Positions 8,065 to 18,925 of a stretch of DNA of 50,266 nucleotides are shown one piece after another. This stretch comes from Burkholderiales bacterium. GTDB taxonomy: Bacteria; Pseudomonadota; Gammaproteobacteria; Burkholderiales; Burkholderiaceae_D. Numbering within the stretch: the stretch's first letter is position 1; each line of letters opens with the position of its first letter. Location: contig JACPWS010000016.1 in the NCBI GenBank assembly GCA_016196925.1, positions 1 through 50,266 of the forward strand, written 5' to 3'. A program made the position numbers and the translations under genes. The notes beneath the pieces are model-generated. The model had not been told where the DNA came from. It saw nothing but the letters and a program-made list of their open reading frames with translations, and did no database searches.

Positions 8065-8364
8065 ATGACGATGAAACGCATGCATCGGTATCAGTTACTG
8101 GCTTTATTGCGCCTGACTTTCCACGAATTCTTCTATCTGTGCCGCAAGGCGGCCGGCATATTGGCGCGCACGCCCTTGCCGCGGCTGCTGGTGGCCGGTA
8201 TCGCGCTGGCCTTGCTGCTGACTATCTTGCCGCTGGCGCTGAGCTTGTTTGCGCTATTTTTATTGCTGAAAATATTACTGTTCTGCGTCGTCATGGCGGT
8301 CAGACGCACGCGCCGCCGGCCCGGCCAGCTTGAGCATGCGCGCCGCGTCTACGGGCAAGAGTAG
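8065..8364 (+). CDS. Small hypothetical membrane protein
   Basis: 99 aa from ATG 8065, after AAAGG about 4 nt upstream; an upstream TTG at 8035 lacks support. A second ATG lies two codons on (8071). The N-terminus is basic. One long hydrophobic stretch (about residues 43-79, LLVAGIALALLLTILPLAL and on) probably makes two short membrane helices. The tail is Arg-rich. No family is recognised. It ends head-on against pyrF with no gap, so the two transcripts overlap in their 3' regions. It could be a small inner-membrane protein, but evidence beyond the ORF, hydrophobicity and codon use is thin. Confidence 0.55.
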   Translation: MTMKRMHRYQLLALLRLTFHEFFYLCRKAAGILARTPLPRLLVAGIALALLLTILPLALSLFALFLLLKILLFCVVMAVRRTRRRPGQLEHARRVYGQE

Positions 8365-9183
8365 TCAGCGATATCGGTTGATGGCGTCGCGCGTTTCCAG
8401 CGCGACCCGGCGCGCGGCCCCGGCATAGCTTTCGCCGGCTTGCGGGCCGGCATACAAAATCGCGCGCGAAGAGTTGATCATCATGCCGCAGCCGTCCGCC
8501 GTCTTGCCGGCTTGCACCGTGGCGGCGATATCACCGCCCTGCGCACCGATGCCCGGCACCAGCAAGGGCATGTCGCCGACGATCTGGCGCACCTGCGCCA
8601 GTTCGTTCGGGAAGGTGGCGCCGACCACCAGCGCGCACTGGCCGTTGGTATTCCACTCTTCCGCCACCAGTTGCGCCACATGCTGATACAGCGGCTTGCC
8701 GCCGACATCCAGAAATTGCAAATCCGAGCCGCCCGCGTTCGAGGTACGGCACAAGACGATGGCGCCGCGCTCCTTCCATTCCAGATACGGCGCAACCGAA
8801 TCGTAGCCCATATACGGGTTGACCGTGACTGCATCGGCCGCGTAACGCTCGAAGGCCTCGCGCGCGTATTGCTCGGCGGTGGCACCGATGTCGCCGCGCT
8901 TGGCGTCCAGCACCAGCGGGATGTGCGGATAGGCAGTCTTGATGTAGCGGCAAATCGCTTCCAGCTGATCTTCGGCGCGCAGGGCGGCGAAATAAGCGAT
9001 CTGCGGCTTGAAGGCACAGGCCAGGTCCGCAGTGGCGTCGACCATGGCTTTACAAAACGCATAAATCGCGTCCGGCCGCCCGGCCAGCTCCGCTGGAAAA
9101 CGCTTGACGTCCGGGTCCAGACCTACGCACAGTAAAGAATTGTTGCCGCGCCAGGCGGCGGATAATTGTTCAATAAAAGTCAC
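8365..9183 (-). CDS. pyrF: Orotidine 5'-phosphate decarboxylase (type 2)
   Basis: 272 aa, the length of the long PyrF subfamily 2. It decarboxylates OMP to UMP, the last step of pyrimidine synthesis. The N-terminus has [14 protein letters not shown] (about 17-30). The catalytic DxKxxD motif is [16 protein letters not shown] (about 92-107), and the phosphate-binding [12 protein letters not shown] lies near 207-218. The gene is alone on the minus strand, with a perfect TATAAT about 48 bp upstream of the start. ohrR is divergent from it. Confidence 0.95.
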   Translation of the reverse strand: MTFIEQLSAAWRGNNSLLCVGLDPDVKRFPAELAGRPDAIYAFCKAMVDATADLACAFKPQIAYFAALRAEDQLEAICRYIKTAYPHIPLVLDAKRGDIGATAEQYAREAFERYAADAVTVNPYMGYDSVAPYLEWKERGAIVLCRTSNAGGSDLQFLDVGGKPLYQHVAQLVAEEWNTNGQCALVVGATFPNELAQVRQIVGDMPLLVPGIGAQGGDIAATVQAGKTADGCGMMINSSRAILYAGPQAGESYAGAARRVALETRDAINRYR

Positions 9184-9230
9184 GGCTTACCTCTATCAGT
9201 TGACATGCGTGCACATGCGAAAATAGCGCG

Positions 9231-9258
9231 ATTATACCGTGCGCCCCCGCGCTTCAGC
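9231..9258 (-). promoter_or_regulatory. Putative pyrF promoter
   Basis: On the minus strand a perfect TATAAT (complement of 9231-9236) lies about 48 bp upstream of the pyrF start. A weak -35 (GCTGAA, complement of 9253-9258) is 16 bp further up. The predicted transcript start is near 9224, giving a leader of about 40 nt. Confidence 0.4.
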
Positions 9259-9329
9259 ACGCTCGCCCGGCGCCGGATATCGCCGCAAATTTGATTTGCG
9301 TGCGCAGGAAGCTGATAATCGCTATTCGT

Positions 9330-9356
9330 CCTGTTAATCCTGTTAATCCTGTTAAC
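9330..9356 (+). repeat. Three tandem copies of a 9-bp unit CCTGTTAAT
   Basis: CCTGTTAAT occurs at 9330-9338 and 9339-9347, with a third copy, CCTGTTAAC, at 9348-9356. It lies in the leader of ohrR, 15 bp before the chosen ATG. The unit length is a multiple of three, so copy-number change would keep the frame if translation began upstream (Pro-Val-Asn repeats). Confidence 0.8.
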
Positions 9357-9371
9357 TGCCCGCGTGCCGCC

Positions 9372-9824
9372 ATGAAACCATCCACCGCCAAAGAAATCAA
9401 TCTGCTGGCACTCGACAAGCAGTTTTGCTTTGCTCTGTATTCGGCATCGCTGGCGCTGACCAAAACCTATAAGCCCTTGCTCGACAAGCTGGGACTGACT
9501 TATCCGCAGTATCTGGTGATGTTGGTGCTGTGGGAGCAGGATAATGTTCTGGTCAAAGATATAGGCGGCGCCTTATTCCTCGATTCCGGCACCTTGACGC
9601 CGCTGCTGAAGCGGCTGGAAACAGCCGGTTACCTGTTGCGCAATCGCGACGCGCAAGACGAGCGTCAGGTCAGGGTCACCCTGACAATGGCCGGCAAGCG
9701 CTTGAAGCAAGCCGCGCAAGATATCCCGCCGCAAATCATGTGCGCCAGCGGCCTGAGCCGCGAAACCCTGCTACAACTGCGCGCCCAGCTGAGCGCCCTG
9801 CGCGACGAACTGCACGCCGGCTAA
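9372..9824 (+). CDS. ohrR: MarR-family regulator, OhrR type
   Basis: 150 aa from ATG 9372; an in-frame TTG at 9291 would add 27 residues through the 9-bp tandem repeat and is not favoured by family length. OhrR features are the N-terminal sensing cysteine in [13 protein letters not shown] (about residue 19), the winged-helix recognition region [16 protein letters not shown], and the wing [14 protein letters not shown]. In the family, organic peroxide oxidises the cysteine and releases DNA, derepressing ohr. The ohr gene follows by 128 bp with a palindrome in the gap. No strong Shine-Dalgarno is seen before 9372. Confidence 0.88.
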   Translation: MKPSTAKEINLLALDKQFCFALYSASLALTKTYKPLLDKLGLTYPQYLVMLVLWEQDNVLVKDIGGALFLDSGTLTPLLKRLETAGYLLRNRDAQDERQVRVTLTMAGKRLKQAAQDIPPQIMCASGLSRETLLQLRAQLSALRDELHAG

Positions 9825-9862
9825 GGAAACTCCTATAGATCGCATAGAAAAATTCAATCACC

Positions 9863-9886
9863 AATTAAATTGCGCGCAATTTAATT
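9863..9886. promoter_or_regulatory. 24-bp perfect palindrome, probable OhrR operator
   Basis: AATTAAATTGCG (9863-9874) and CGCAATTTAATT (9875-9886) form an uninterrupted 24-bp palindrome, AT-rich at its ends like known OhrR sites. It overlaps a possible ohr promoter (TTGCGC at 9870-9875 and TACCAT at 9893-9898, spacing 17). OhrR bound here would block that promoter. A further AATTGCGC copy follows at 9883-9890. Confidence 0.75.
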
Positions 9887-9952
9887 GCGCACTACCATTA
9901 TGACATCGGCTACCTCAGTCGTTTTCTAAACATTCCATCAGGGAGAAGAACC

Positions 9953-10372
9953 ATGCAAGTTATGTACACAGCCCATGCCACCGCGACCGGCGGCCGCGAT
10001 GGCCGCGCCACGTCCAGCGACAATCAACTCGATGTAAAACTGAGCACGCCGAAAGAATTGGGCGGCTTAGGCGGCAACGGCACCAATCCCGAGCAGATGT
10101 TTGCCGCCGGCTATTCCGCCTGCTTTATCGGCGCCATGAAATTTGTCGCCGCGGCCGGGAAAATCGCCCTGCCGCCCGACACTGCCGTCCATGGCCAGGT
10201 CGGCATAGGGCCGAACGGCAACGGCGGTTTTGGCTTGCAGGTCGCGCTGAATGTGGCCTTGCCCAGCATGGAAAGACAGGCCGCACTGGCGCTGGTCGCC
10301 AAGGCGCATGAAGTCTGCCCATATTCGAATGCTACGCGCGGCAATATCGACGTCAGCGTGAGCGTGTTGTAA
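9953..10372 (+). CDS. ohr: Organic hydroperoxide resistance protein (thiol peroxidase)
   Basis: 139 aa, usual Ohr length. It reduces organic hydroperoxides, with electrons normally supplied through lipoylated proteins. The two redox cysteines are present: peroxidatic [10 protein letters not shown] (about residue 60) and resolving [12 protein letters not shown] (about residue 123). The OsmC/Ohr fold signature [14 protein letters not shown] is intact. GGGAGAAG lies before the ATG. It is controlled, very probably, by the adjacent OhrR through the 24-bp palindrome. Confidence 0.95.
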   Translation: MQVMYTAHATATGGRDGRATSSDNQLDVKLSTPKELGGLGGNGTNPEQMFAAGYSACFIGAMKFVAAAGKIALPPDTAVHGQVGIGPNGNGGFGLQVALNVALPSMERQAALALVAKAHEVCPYSNATRGNIDVSVSVL

Positions 10373-10395
10373 GCAGTATGTTGCGGGCGCCGCGC

Positions 10396-10413
10396 AAGCC
10401 GCGACCGCGGCTT
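10396..10413. terminator. Hairpin between convergent ohr and rhlE
   Basis: AAGCCGCG (10396-10403) and CGCGGCTT (10406-10413) are complementary with a 2-nt centre. The 69-bp gap separates convergent genes. Only a short T stretch follows, so the terminator would be weak. Confidence 0.35.
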
Positions 10414-10441
10414 TCAAAATCGGCAAGGATGGCGCGCTGTA

Positions 10442-11893
10442 TCAGCCCTTGGAAAAGCCGCCCAGCAAAGCCGCCTTTCTTTGCGGTTTGCCGGCGCTGC
10501 CGCTCTTGGGCGCCGGCGCACTGCTGGCCGGCACGCTGACGGTGCTCGGCTCGTAAGGCTTGGAAAACCAGGGATCGATCTTCTCTTTCGGCGGATTGTA
10601 GCTGCGTGCCGGACGTTCGGCACGGTCTGCCCGCTCGCCGCCGCGTTCGCCGCGTTCGCGTTCAGTGCGCGGGCGGCGCTCGGCCGGATGCGCCGAGGTG
10701 GCGACAAAGCCGGCCAGATGCACACGCACGATTTTTTGCTTGATCAATTTCTCGATATCGGCCAGATAACGCTCATCCCTATCGCTATGCAAGGAAATCG
10801 CATCGCCTTTGGCGCCGGCGCGACCGGTGCGGCCGATGCGGTGCACATAGTCTTCGGCGCTATGCGGCAGATCGAAATTGATTACGCACGGCAATTCCGC
10901 GATATCGAGTCCGCGCGCCGCGACGTCGGTCGCGACCAGGACCTCGACTTCGCCGCGCTTGAAGGCATCCAGCGCGGCCATGCGTTCGGACTGCGACTTA
11001 TCGCCGTGTATGGCGGAAGCCTTGACGCCCTGCTTGACCATGTGCACCGCCAGACGCGATGCGCCTATCTTGGTGTTGGAAAACACGATGACTTGCTTCA
11101 GGCCGCGCTCGCGGATGATGAAAGACACGGCATCGCGCTTTTCATCGTCTTCCACCTTGTACAAGATCTGGGTGACGTTATCGGCGGTGGCATTGCTGCG
11201 CGCCACTTCTATCGTTTGCGGATCGGTCAGGAAGCTCGCCGCCAGCTTTTTGATTTCCGGCGAAAAAGTCGCGGAAAACATCAGATTCTGACGCTGCTTG
11301 GGCAGCAGGTTGATGATGCGCTGCAAGTCGGGCAAGAAGCCCATGTCCAGCATGCGATCGGCTTCATCCATCACCAAGATCTGCGTTTGCGACAGGTTGA
11401 TGGTTTTTTGCTGTACATGGTCCAGCAAGCGCCCCGGCGTCGCAATCACGATTTCAACGCCGGAACGCAGCGCGGCGGTCTGCGGCGCCATATCGATGCC
11501 GCCGAACACCACCGTGGAACGCAAAGGCGTGTGGCGCGAGTAAGCCTTGACGTTATCGGCGACCTGGTCCGCCAGTTCGCGCGTCGGGGTCAGGATCAGG
11601 GCCCGCACCGGGTGGCGCGCCGGCGAAGCGCTGCTGCTCGCATGCGCCAGCAAACGCTGGATGATAGGCAAAGAAAAACCCGCAGTCTTGCCGGTGCCGG
11701 TCTGGGCGGCGCCCATGACATCCCGCCCGCGCAATACGACAGGAATCGCTTGCGCCTGTATCGGCGTAGGATGTACATAGCCCTGATCGGACAAGGCGCG
11801 CAAAATATCGGGCGACAAGCCGAAATCTTCAAACCGCACTTGTTGCAACGCTTGTTCGGGGATAGAGTTAGCTAAGGACGTGATGTCAGTCAT
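10442..11893 (-). CDS. rhlE: DEAD-box ATP-dependent RNA helicase, RhlE type
   Basis: 483 aa. Helicase motifs in order: Q motif FEDFGLSPDILRAL with PTPIQAQAIP, Walker A AQTGTGKT, PTRELADQ, GG, TPGRLLD, DEAD in VMDEADRMLDMGF, SAT, ARGLDI, and HRIGRTGR. The C-terminal 90 residues are Arg/Pro/Ala-rich and disordered, as usual for RhlE. These enzymes remodel RNA in ribosome assembly and decay. Odd feature: the ATG lies only 6 nt beyond the CCA end of a tRNA 3'-half remnant, and the only purine-rich ribosome-binding candidate (GGGAGG, 13 nt upstream) is inside that remnant. Confidence 0.93.
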   Translation of the reverse strand: MTDITSLANSIPEQALQQVRFEDFGLSPDILRALSDQGYVHPTPIQAQAIPVVLRGRDVMGAAQTGTGKTAGFSLPIIQRLLAHASSSASPARHPVRALILTPTRELADQVADNVKAYSRHTPLRSTVVFGGIDMAPQTAALRSGVEIVIATPGRLLDHVQQKTINLSQTQILVMDEADRMLDMGFLPDLQRIINLLPKQRQNLMFSATFSPEIKKLAASFLTDPQTIEVARSNATADNVTQILYKVEDDEKRDAVSFIIRERGLKQVIVFSNTKIGASRLAVHMVKQGVKASAIHGDKSQSERMAALDAFKRGEVEVLVATDVAARGLDIAELPCVINFDLPHSAEDYVHRIGRTGRAGAKGDAISLHSDRDERYLADIEKLIKQKIVRVHLAGFVATSAHPAERRPRTERERGERGGERADRAERPARSYNPPKEKIDPWFSKPYEPSTVSVPASSAPAPKSGSAGKPQRKAALLGGFSKG

Positions 11894-11899
11894 GGTGAT

Positions 11900-11945
11900 T
11901 GGTGGGCCTCCCGTGAGTCGAACACGGCACCAACGGATTATGAGT
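11900..11945 (-). repeat. tRNA 3'-half remnant, CAU anticodon, copy 1
   Basis: Read on the minus strand, 46 nt comprise an anticodon loop CTCATAA, the 3' anticodon strand TCCGT, a variable loop, a T arm with CCGTG-TTCGACT-CACGG, an acceptor 3' strand GAGGCCC, the discriminator A and CCA. The 5' half is absent: upstream bases do not pair with TCCGT beyond two bases, and GGGCCTC is not found. It is identical over 46 nt to the copy at 15577-15622. It lies in the rhlE leader, in sense orientation. It is probably an integration scar or duplicated tRNA end. Confidence 0.8.
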
Positions 11946-12005
11946 TTGCTGGGGACACCGTATATCTGAGTAAATCAAGGGAAAGTGAACGAAGGCTAGG
12001 AAAGG

Positions 12006-12023
12006 TAGGAGTATATTACAAAT
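12006..12023 (+). repeat. Half-copy of the GGGAGTATAT intergenic repeat
   Basis: TAGGAGTATATTACAAAT matches the left end of the element at 44211 (TAGGGAGTATGTTACAAAA) apart from one missing G and two base changes. No partner motif is seen within 100 bp, so it is a partial or decayed copy. It lies in the 296-bp gap between rhlE and the cystathionine beta-synthase gene, which otherwise holds the tRNA remnant and no clear promoter. Confidence 0.5.
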
Positions 12024-12189
12024 CAAAGAGTTAGAGTAATTTACGGCGATGGACGGTGACGTCATTCGTTGGAATCATCTTTCAAAAGCACGCATCGCGC
12101 CTATAGTACAAGTATTCCAGGCAGGACAGCAATGTGCCGAGCCATAGCGAAAAAAATTTGCCGTTCTTTTCCGTTCACCGGAGGATGTC

Positions 12190-13575
12190 ATGCAAAGCCC
12201 ATCGAAGCCCGCCATATTCGCGCTGATCGGCAACACGCCGCTGGTTGAAGTGACGCGCATCGACACCGGGCCATGCCAGCTGTTCCTGAAACTGGAATCG
12301 CAAAATCCGGGCGGTTCGATCAAGGACAGAATAGGGCTGGCGATGATCGAAGCGGCCGAGACCGACGGACGCCTGAAGCCGGGCGGCGTGGTGGTCGAAG
12401 CCACCGCCGGCAACACCGGCCTCGGGCTGGCGCTGGTGGCCCGGGTCAAGGGCTACCGCGTGGTGCTGGTGGTTCCGGACAAGATGTCTACCGAAAAAAT
12501 CCTGCACCTGAAGGCACTCGGCGCCGAAGTACATCTGACCCGTTCGGACGTCGCGAAAGGCCATCCCGACTATTACCAGGACTATGCGGCGCGGCTGGCA
12601 CGCGAACTGCCGGGCGCATTTTTTGCGGACCAGTTCAATAATCCGGCCAACCCGCTCGCACACGAAACCACCACCGCGCCGGAAATCTGGGCCCAATGCG
12701 GTCACCAGCTCGATGCGATCGTGGTCGGCGTCGGTTCGTCCGGCACGCTGACCGGCCTGACGCGGTTTTTCCGCAGGGTGCAGCCGGCGCTGGAATTCGT
12801 GCTGGCCGATCCGCAAGGCTCGATTCTGGCGGAATACGTGAAGACCGGACACGTGGCCGAGACCAGCGGCTCATGGGCGGTCGAGGGTATAGGCGAGGAT
12901 TTCGTTCCGGCCATCGCCGACTTCAGCAGCGTGCGGCATGCCTACACGATCAGCGACGAAGAAAGCTTCGCCTGCGCGCGCAGCTTGCTGCGCGAGGAAG
13001 GCATACTCGGCGGCTCATCGACCGGCACGCTGCTGGCGGCTGCGCTGCGCTATTGCCGCGCGCAGAGCACGCCCAAGCGCGTGGCCAGCTTTGTCTGCGA
13101 CACCGGCACGCGCTATTTGTCGAAGCTCTACAACGATGCCTGGATGATAGACCAGGGTTTGCTGAAACGGCCATCGTTCGGCGATCTGCGCGACTTGATC
13201 GGACGCCGCTACGATGAGGGCAATGTGATCAGCGTCGCCTCGTCCGACACGCTGATGACCGCCTTCAACCGGATGCGCAGCGCCGGCCTGTCGCAATTGC
13301 CGGTGATCGACGACGGCCACCTGGCCGGCATCCTCGACGAATCCGATCTGTTGTTGCACGTCTGCGCCGACCCGTCCGGATTTCATAGCCTGGTGGACGG
13401 CACGATGACCACCCGCATCGAGACCCTGGCGCCGGATGCCAGCCTGCAACGACTGCGCGCCACGCTCGACCGCGGGCTGGCCGCAGTGGTCGCGGACGGT
13501 ATGGACAATAAGCGTTTCTACGGCTTGATTACCCGTTTCGACCTTCTTAACCACTTGCGCAGGACACTACCTTGA
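12190..13575 (+). CDS. Cystathionine beta-synthase (PLP domain plus CBS pair)
   Basis: 461 aa. It condenses serine (or O-acetylserine) and homocysteine to cystathionine in reverse transsulfuration. The PLP fold type II domain (about 1-320) has GNTPLVEV, the Schiff-base lysine in NPGGSIKDRIG (about residue 42), and phosphate loops TAGNTGLGLAL and VGSSGTLTG. Two C-terminal CBS motifs follow (about 345-395 and 400-455), giving the classic CBS layout rather than plain CysK/CysM. GGAGG sits 5 nt before the ATG. It overlaps the next gene by 4 bp. Symbols in use vary (cbs, mccA). The operon lies between two tRNA 3'-half repeats. Confidence 0.9.
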   Translation: MQSPSKPAIFALIGNTPLVEVTRIDTGPCQLFLKLESQNPGGSIKDRIGLAMIEAAETDGRLKPGGVVVEATAGNTGLGLALVARVKGYRVVLVVPDKMSTEKILHLKALGAEVHLTRSDVAKGHPDYYQDYAARLARELPGAFFADQFNNPANPLAHETTTAPEIWAQCGHQLDAIVVGVGSSGTLTGLTRFFRRVQPALEFVLADPQGSILAEYVKTGHVAETSGSWAVEGIGEDFVPAIADFSSVRHAYTISDEESFACARSLLREEGILGGSSTGTLLAAALRYCRAQSTPKRVASFVCDTGTRYLSKLYNDAWMIDQGLLKRPSFGDLRDLIGRRYDEGNVISVASSDTLMTAFNRMRSAGLSQLPVIDDGHLAGILDESDLLLHVCADPSGFHSLVDGTMTTRIETLAPDASLQRLRATLDRGLAAVVADGMDNKRFYGLITRFDLLNHLRRTLP

Positions 13576-14768
13576 GTCAGATTCCTTCGGACAACGACGG
13601 CGCAGCTAAAACACATCTCGCGACCCGCGTGATTCACGCCGGACAAACGCCCGATCCGTCGACCGGTGCGATCATGCCGCCGATTTATGCGACCTCGACC
13701 TATGTGCAAGACAGTCCGGGCGTGCACAAGGGACTCGATTACGGGCGTTCACATAACCCGACCCGCTGGGCGCTGGAGCGCTGCGTCGCCGACCTGGAAG
13801 GCGGCGCGCAAGCGTTCGCATTCGCATCGGGGCTGGCGGCGATCGCCACCGTGCTCGAGATCGCCGATGCCGGCGCCCACATCATTGCCGGCGACGACAT
13901 GTACGGCGGCACCTACCGTCTGTTCGAACGGGTGCGCAGGCGCAGCGCCGGCCTGCGCTTCAGCTATGTCGACCTGACCGATACGGCGCAATTGCTGGCG
14001 GAGATCCGGCCCGACACGCGCATGGTCTGGGTCGAGACGCCGACCAACCCTATGCTCAAGCTGGCCGACCTGCAGGCGATTGCAGCAATCTGCCGCGCGC
14101 GCGGTATCATTGCGGTCGCCGACAATACCTTTGCCAGTCCGTGCGTGCAGCGGCCGCTGGAATCCGGCTTCGATATCGTCGTGCATTCCACCACCAAATA
14201 TCTGAACGGTCACTCCGACATCATCGGCGGCATCGCGATCGTCGGCACCGAGCCGCATCAGGCGGAATGGCGCGAGCAACTGGTGTTTTTGCAGAATGCG
14301 GTCGGCGCGATTGCCGGGCCGTTCGACAGCTTTTTGACCCTGCGCGGCGTGAAAACGCTGGCCTTGCGACTGGAGCGGCATTGCGCGAACGCGCTCGACC
14401 TGGCGCAATGGCTGGAACGCCAGCCGGAAATCAGGCGAGTGTACTATCCGGGCTTGAAATCGCACCCGCAGCATGCGCTGGCGCTGCGCCAGATGGCGGG
14501 CTTTGGCGGCATCATCTCGGCCGAACTGAACACCGATCTGGATGGCGCGCGGCGTTTCCTTGAACGCTGCGAGATCTTTTCGCTGGCCGAAAGCCTGGGC
14601 GGCGTCGAAAGCCTGATCGAGCACCCCGCCATCATGACGCACGCGACTATCCCGGCCGCGCAGCGCGCGTTGCTGGGCATCAGTGACGCACTGGTGCGGC
14701 TGTCGGTCGGGATAGAAAATGTCGAAGATTTGCGCCGCGATTTACGCAATGCGCTGGATGCGATCTGA
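13572..14768 (+). CDS. Cystathionine gamma-lyase/synthase, trans-sulfuration PLP enzyme
   Basis: 398 aa. The start is TTG at 13572, overlapping the previous stop as TTGA, with AGGA 7 nt upstream; a later ATG would remove conserved residues. It is a Cys/Met metabolism PLP enzyme: N-terminal ATRVIHAGQ, YGRSHNPTRWALE, the PLP-lysine in STTKYLNGHSD (about residue 205), and C-terminal ESLGGVESLIEHPA. Together with the upstream beta-synthase it converts homocysteine to cysteine. Whether it acts mainly as lyase or as gamma-synthase cannot be told from sequence, but context favours lyase. Confidence 0.9.
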   Translation: MSQIPSDNDGAAKTHLATRVIHAGQTPDPSTGAIMPPIYATSTYVQDSPGVHKGLDYGRSHNPTRWALERCVADLEGGAQAFAFASGLAAIATVLEIADAGAHIIAGDDMYGGTYRLFERVRRRSAGLRFSYVDLTDTAQLLAEIRPDTRMVWVETPTNPMLKLADLQAIAAICRARGIIAVADNTFASPCVQRPLESGFDIVVHSTTKYLNGHSDIIGGIAIVGTEPHQAEWREQLVFLQNAVGAIAGPFDSFLTLRGVKTLALRLERHCANALDLAQWLERQPEIRRVYYPGLKSHPQHALALRQMAGFGGIISAELNTDLDGARRFLERCEIFSLAESLGGVESLIEHPAIMTHATIPAAQRALLGISDALVRLSVGIENVEDLRRDLRNALDAI

Positions 14769-14870
14769 CGGAAATTTGAATTTAGATTCGGTAATAAATG
14801 CTGGCGCGCCACGAGAAACCGGAGCGCCGCTTCCCGGCGCTTAAGCATCTGGTATTGCAGATCAGAAAAT

Positions 14871-15376
14871 TCAGGTCCCTCGCCAGGTAAATCCGTTCTG
14901 CTTTAGCGGAGAGGCCATCCATACGCCCAGTCCTTGCGCTTTTTCGATTAACGCGGCAGAACCCGCGCCTCCATTGGCTGGGCTATTCGCAGCCTGACCA
15001 ACAACTGCCCCATGCCCGCGAAAATCCGGAACGCGCTGCCAAGCTGGGCATATTGCCCGGTGGTGTAAGCGAGCCGTGCATTGAAATATTCATTCTCTGC
15101 ATTTAGCAAATCCAGCAAGGTGCGTTGACCGATGCTGAACTGTTTCGCCTACGACACCCGGGTTGCCGCGCTGGAGTCGACGTATTGGCGCAACACGCCC
15201 AGCCGGTCGCACACGGTGATGTTGGCGTTATAAGCCTGCGCCAGGTTTTCCTGAACCTGGCGTCGGATGCGCTTGAGTACTTCGCTGGCTTCCCGGACCT
15301 GGAACCCGGTTTCGCTGATGCGCGCAAGATCGGCCCCGCCGCGTGAAAAATTGTAGCGCAGGCGCAGCATGTAGGC
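14871..15376 (-). pseudogene. Remnant of TolC-family outer membrane efflux/secretion protein gene
   Basis: On the minus strand from about 15370 the translation is a TolC C-terminal region: LRLRYNFSRGGADLARI, then QVQENLAQAYNANITVCDRL. After VDSSAATRVS comes an in-frame TAG where homologues have a residue before [20 protein letters not shown]. Reading through gives [18 protein letters not shown], then a shift is needed to keep a plausible tail, ending at a stop at 14871-14873. About 140 of roughly 450 residues remain. The N-terminal two thirds, signal peptide and start are missing, and the sequence left of LRLRYNF is unrelated. Thus at least three lesions: 5' truncation, amber stop and probable frameshift. 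Confidence 0.8.
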
Positions 15377-15520
15377 TGGGTACAACTTACAGGTAGCCCC
15401 GGCATAAAAAAGCGCCGGCGATTCGGCGCAGCCCCTACGCCCCCATTTCTTGTAAAAACACAGGGGGAAATGCTGCAATTTTGCTCACACAGCGCGTGCA
15501 CGGAAGAAATCAAAGCAGAA

Positions 15521-15566
15521 ATAAAAAAAGGAGTCACATGAATAACCATGTAACTCCTTGTTTTTT
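15521..15566. terminator. Bidirectional intrinsic terminator after rpoD
   Basis: Arms 15528-15540 and 15547-15559 (AAGGAGTCACATG and CATGTAACTCCTT) pair over 13 bases with one C-A mismatch and a 6-nt loop. On the minus strand the hairpin is followed by U7 (complement of 15523-15529). On the plus strand T6 follows one base after the stem. It is well placed to end the rpoD transcript, about 110 bp past its stop codon. Confidence 0.8.
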
Positions 15567-15576
15567 AAACAAATTC

Positions 15577-15622
15577 TGGTGGGCCTCCCGTGAGTCGAAC
15601 ACGGCACCAACGGATTATGAGT
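15577..15622 (-). repeat. tRNA 3'-half remnant, CAU anticodon, copy 2
   Basis: The same 46 nt as copy 1, same strand, 3.68 kb away, between the rpoD stop (15673) and its terminator. The 5' side (TGCGA) pairs with TCCGT at only two of five positions, and no GGGCCTC lies upstream, so it is not an intact tRNA. An 8-mer CGGTGTCC occurs 17 nt upstream of the anticodon loop here and 8 nt upstream in copy 1. The rpoD transcript would carry this T arm and CCA end in its 3' untranslated region. Confidence 0.8.
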
Positions 15623-15672
15623 CGCACAATACGACAACGGACACCGAAAAAACCGGCGCCCATTGTATAACA

Positions 15673-18528
<2,856 letters not shown>

Positions 18529-18925
18529 TGAATCAAACCAACCGGAACTGAGGAAGTCGCCTGCATGTATCTCACACGAAAAAGAAAATGCGGCGCCACC
18601 GGATCGGCACGATCCGCAACGCAGTGCAAGCCCTTTTATATTTCAGACTTCCCGAGTCTCAGCGCCAGTGTTTTGGGTTACTCGGAGGAGCATCACGCTC
18701 ACCTAAACAACACATTCCACGCAAAAGCCAGGGACTTCGCCCGGAATGAAACAACCTAAGACCTTGAATCGAAAGCTTTTAATTATAACACGTAGGCCGC
18801 CGTTTCTCTAGATCAAGCCTGCATAGGCATCAGATTCATTGATAAAAAAATAGGCAGCGCCCAGCAATGCGATCCTCGCCCTATGCCGCCGGCGTCGCGA
18901 CGTCTGCCGTTTTTTGCAAACCGGC
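18529..18925 (-). promoter_or_regulatory. 397-bp dnaG-rpoD gap with possible rpoD promoter
   Basis: No gene is seen in this stretch. On the minus strand a perfect TATAAT lies at the complement of 18782-18787, and a TTGATC at the complement of 18811-18816; the 23-bp spacing is too long for a standard sigma-70 pair. A U7 run (complement of 18844-18850) follows dnaG by 75 bp without a strong stem. A separate rpoD promoter in this gap would resemble the known extra promoters for rpoD in the E. coli operon, leaving a leader of about 250 nt. Confidence 0.35.

Noticed and set aside
10481..11875. Long plus-strand ORF (464 codons) opposite rhlE
   Set aside because: It mirrors rhlE exactly and has low-complexity composition; rhlE has all DEAD-box motifs.
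15149..15478. Stand-alone 109-aa protein gene
   Set aside because: It is the in-frame upstream piece of the TolC relic ending at the amber codon; the first 35 residues are unrelated filler.
15577..15622. Intact tRNA-Met or tRNA-Ile2 downstream of rpoD
   Set aside because: The 5' acceptor, D arm and 5' anticodon strand are absent; only the 3' half is present.
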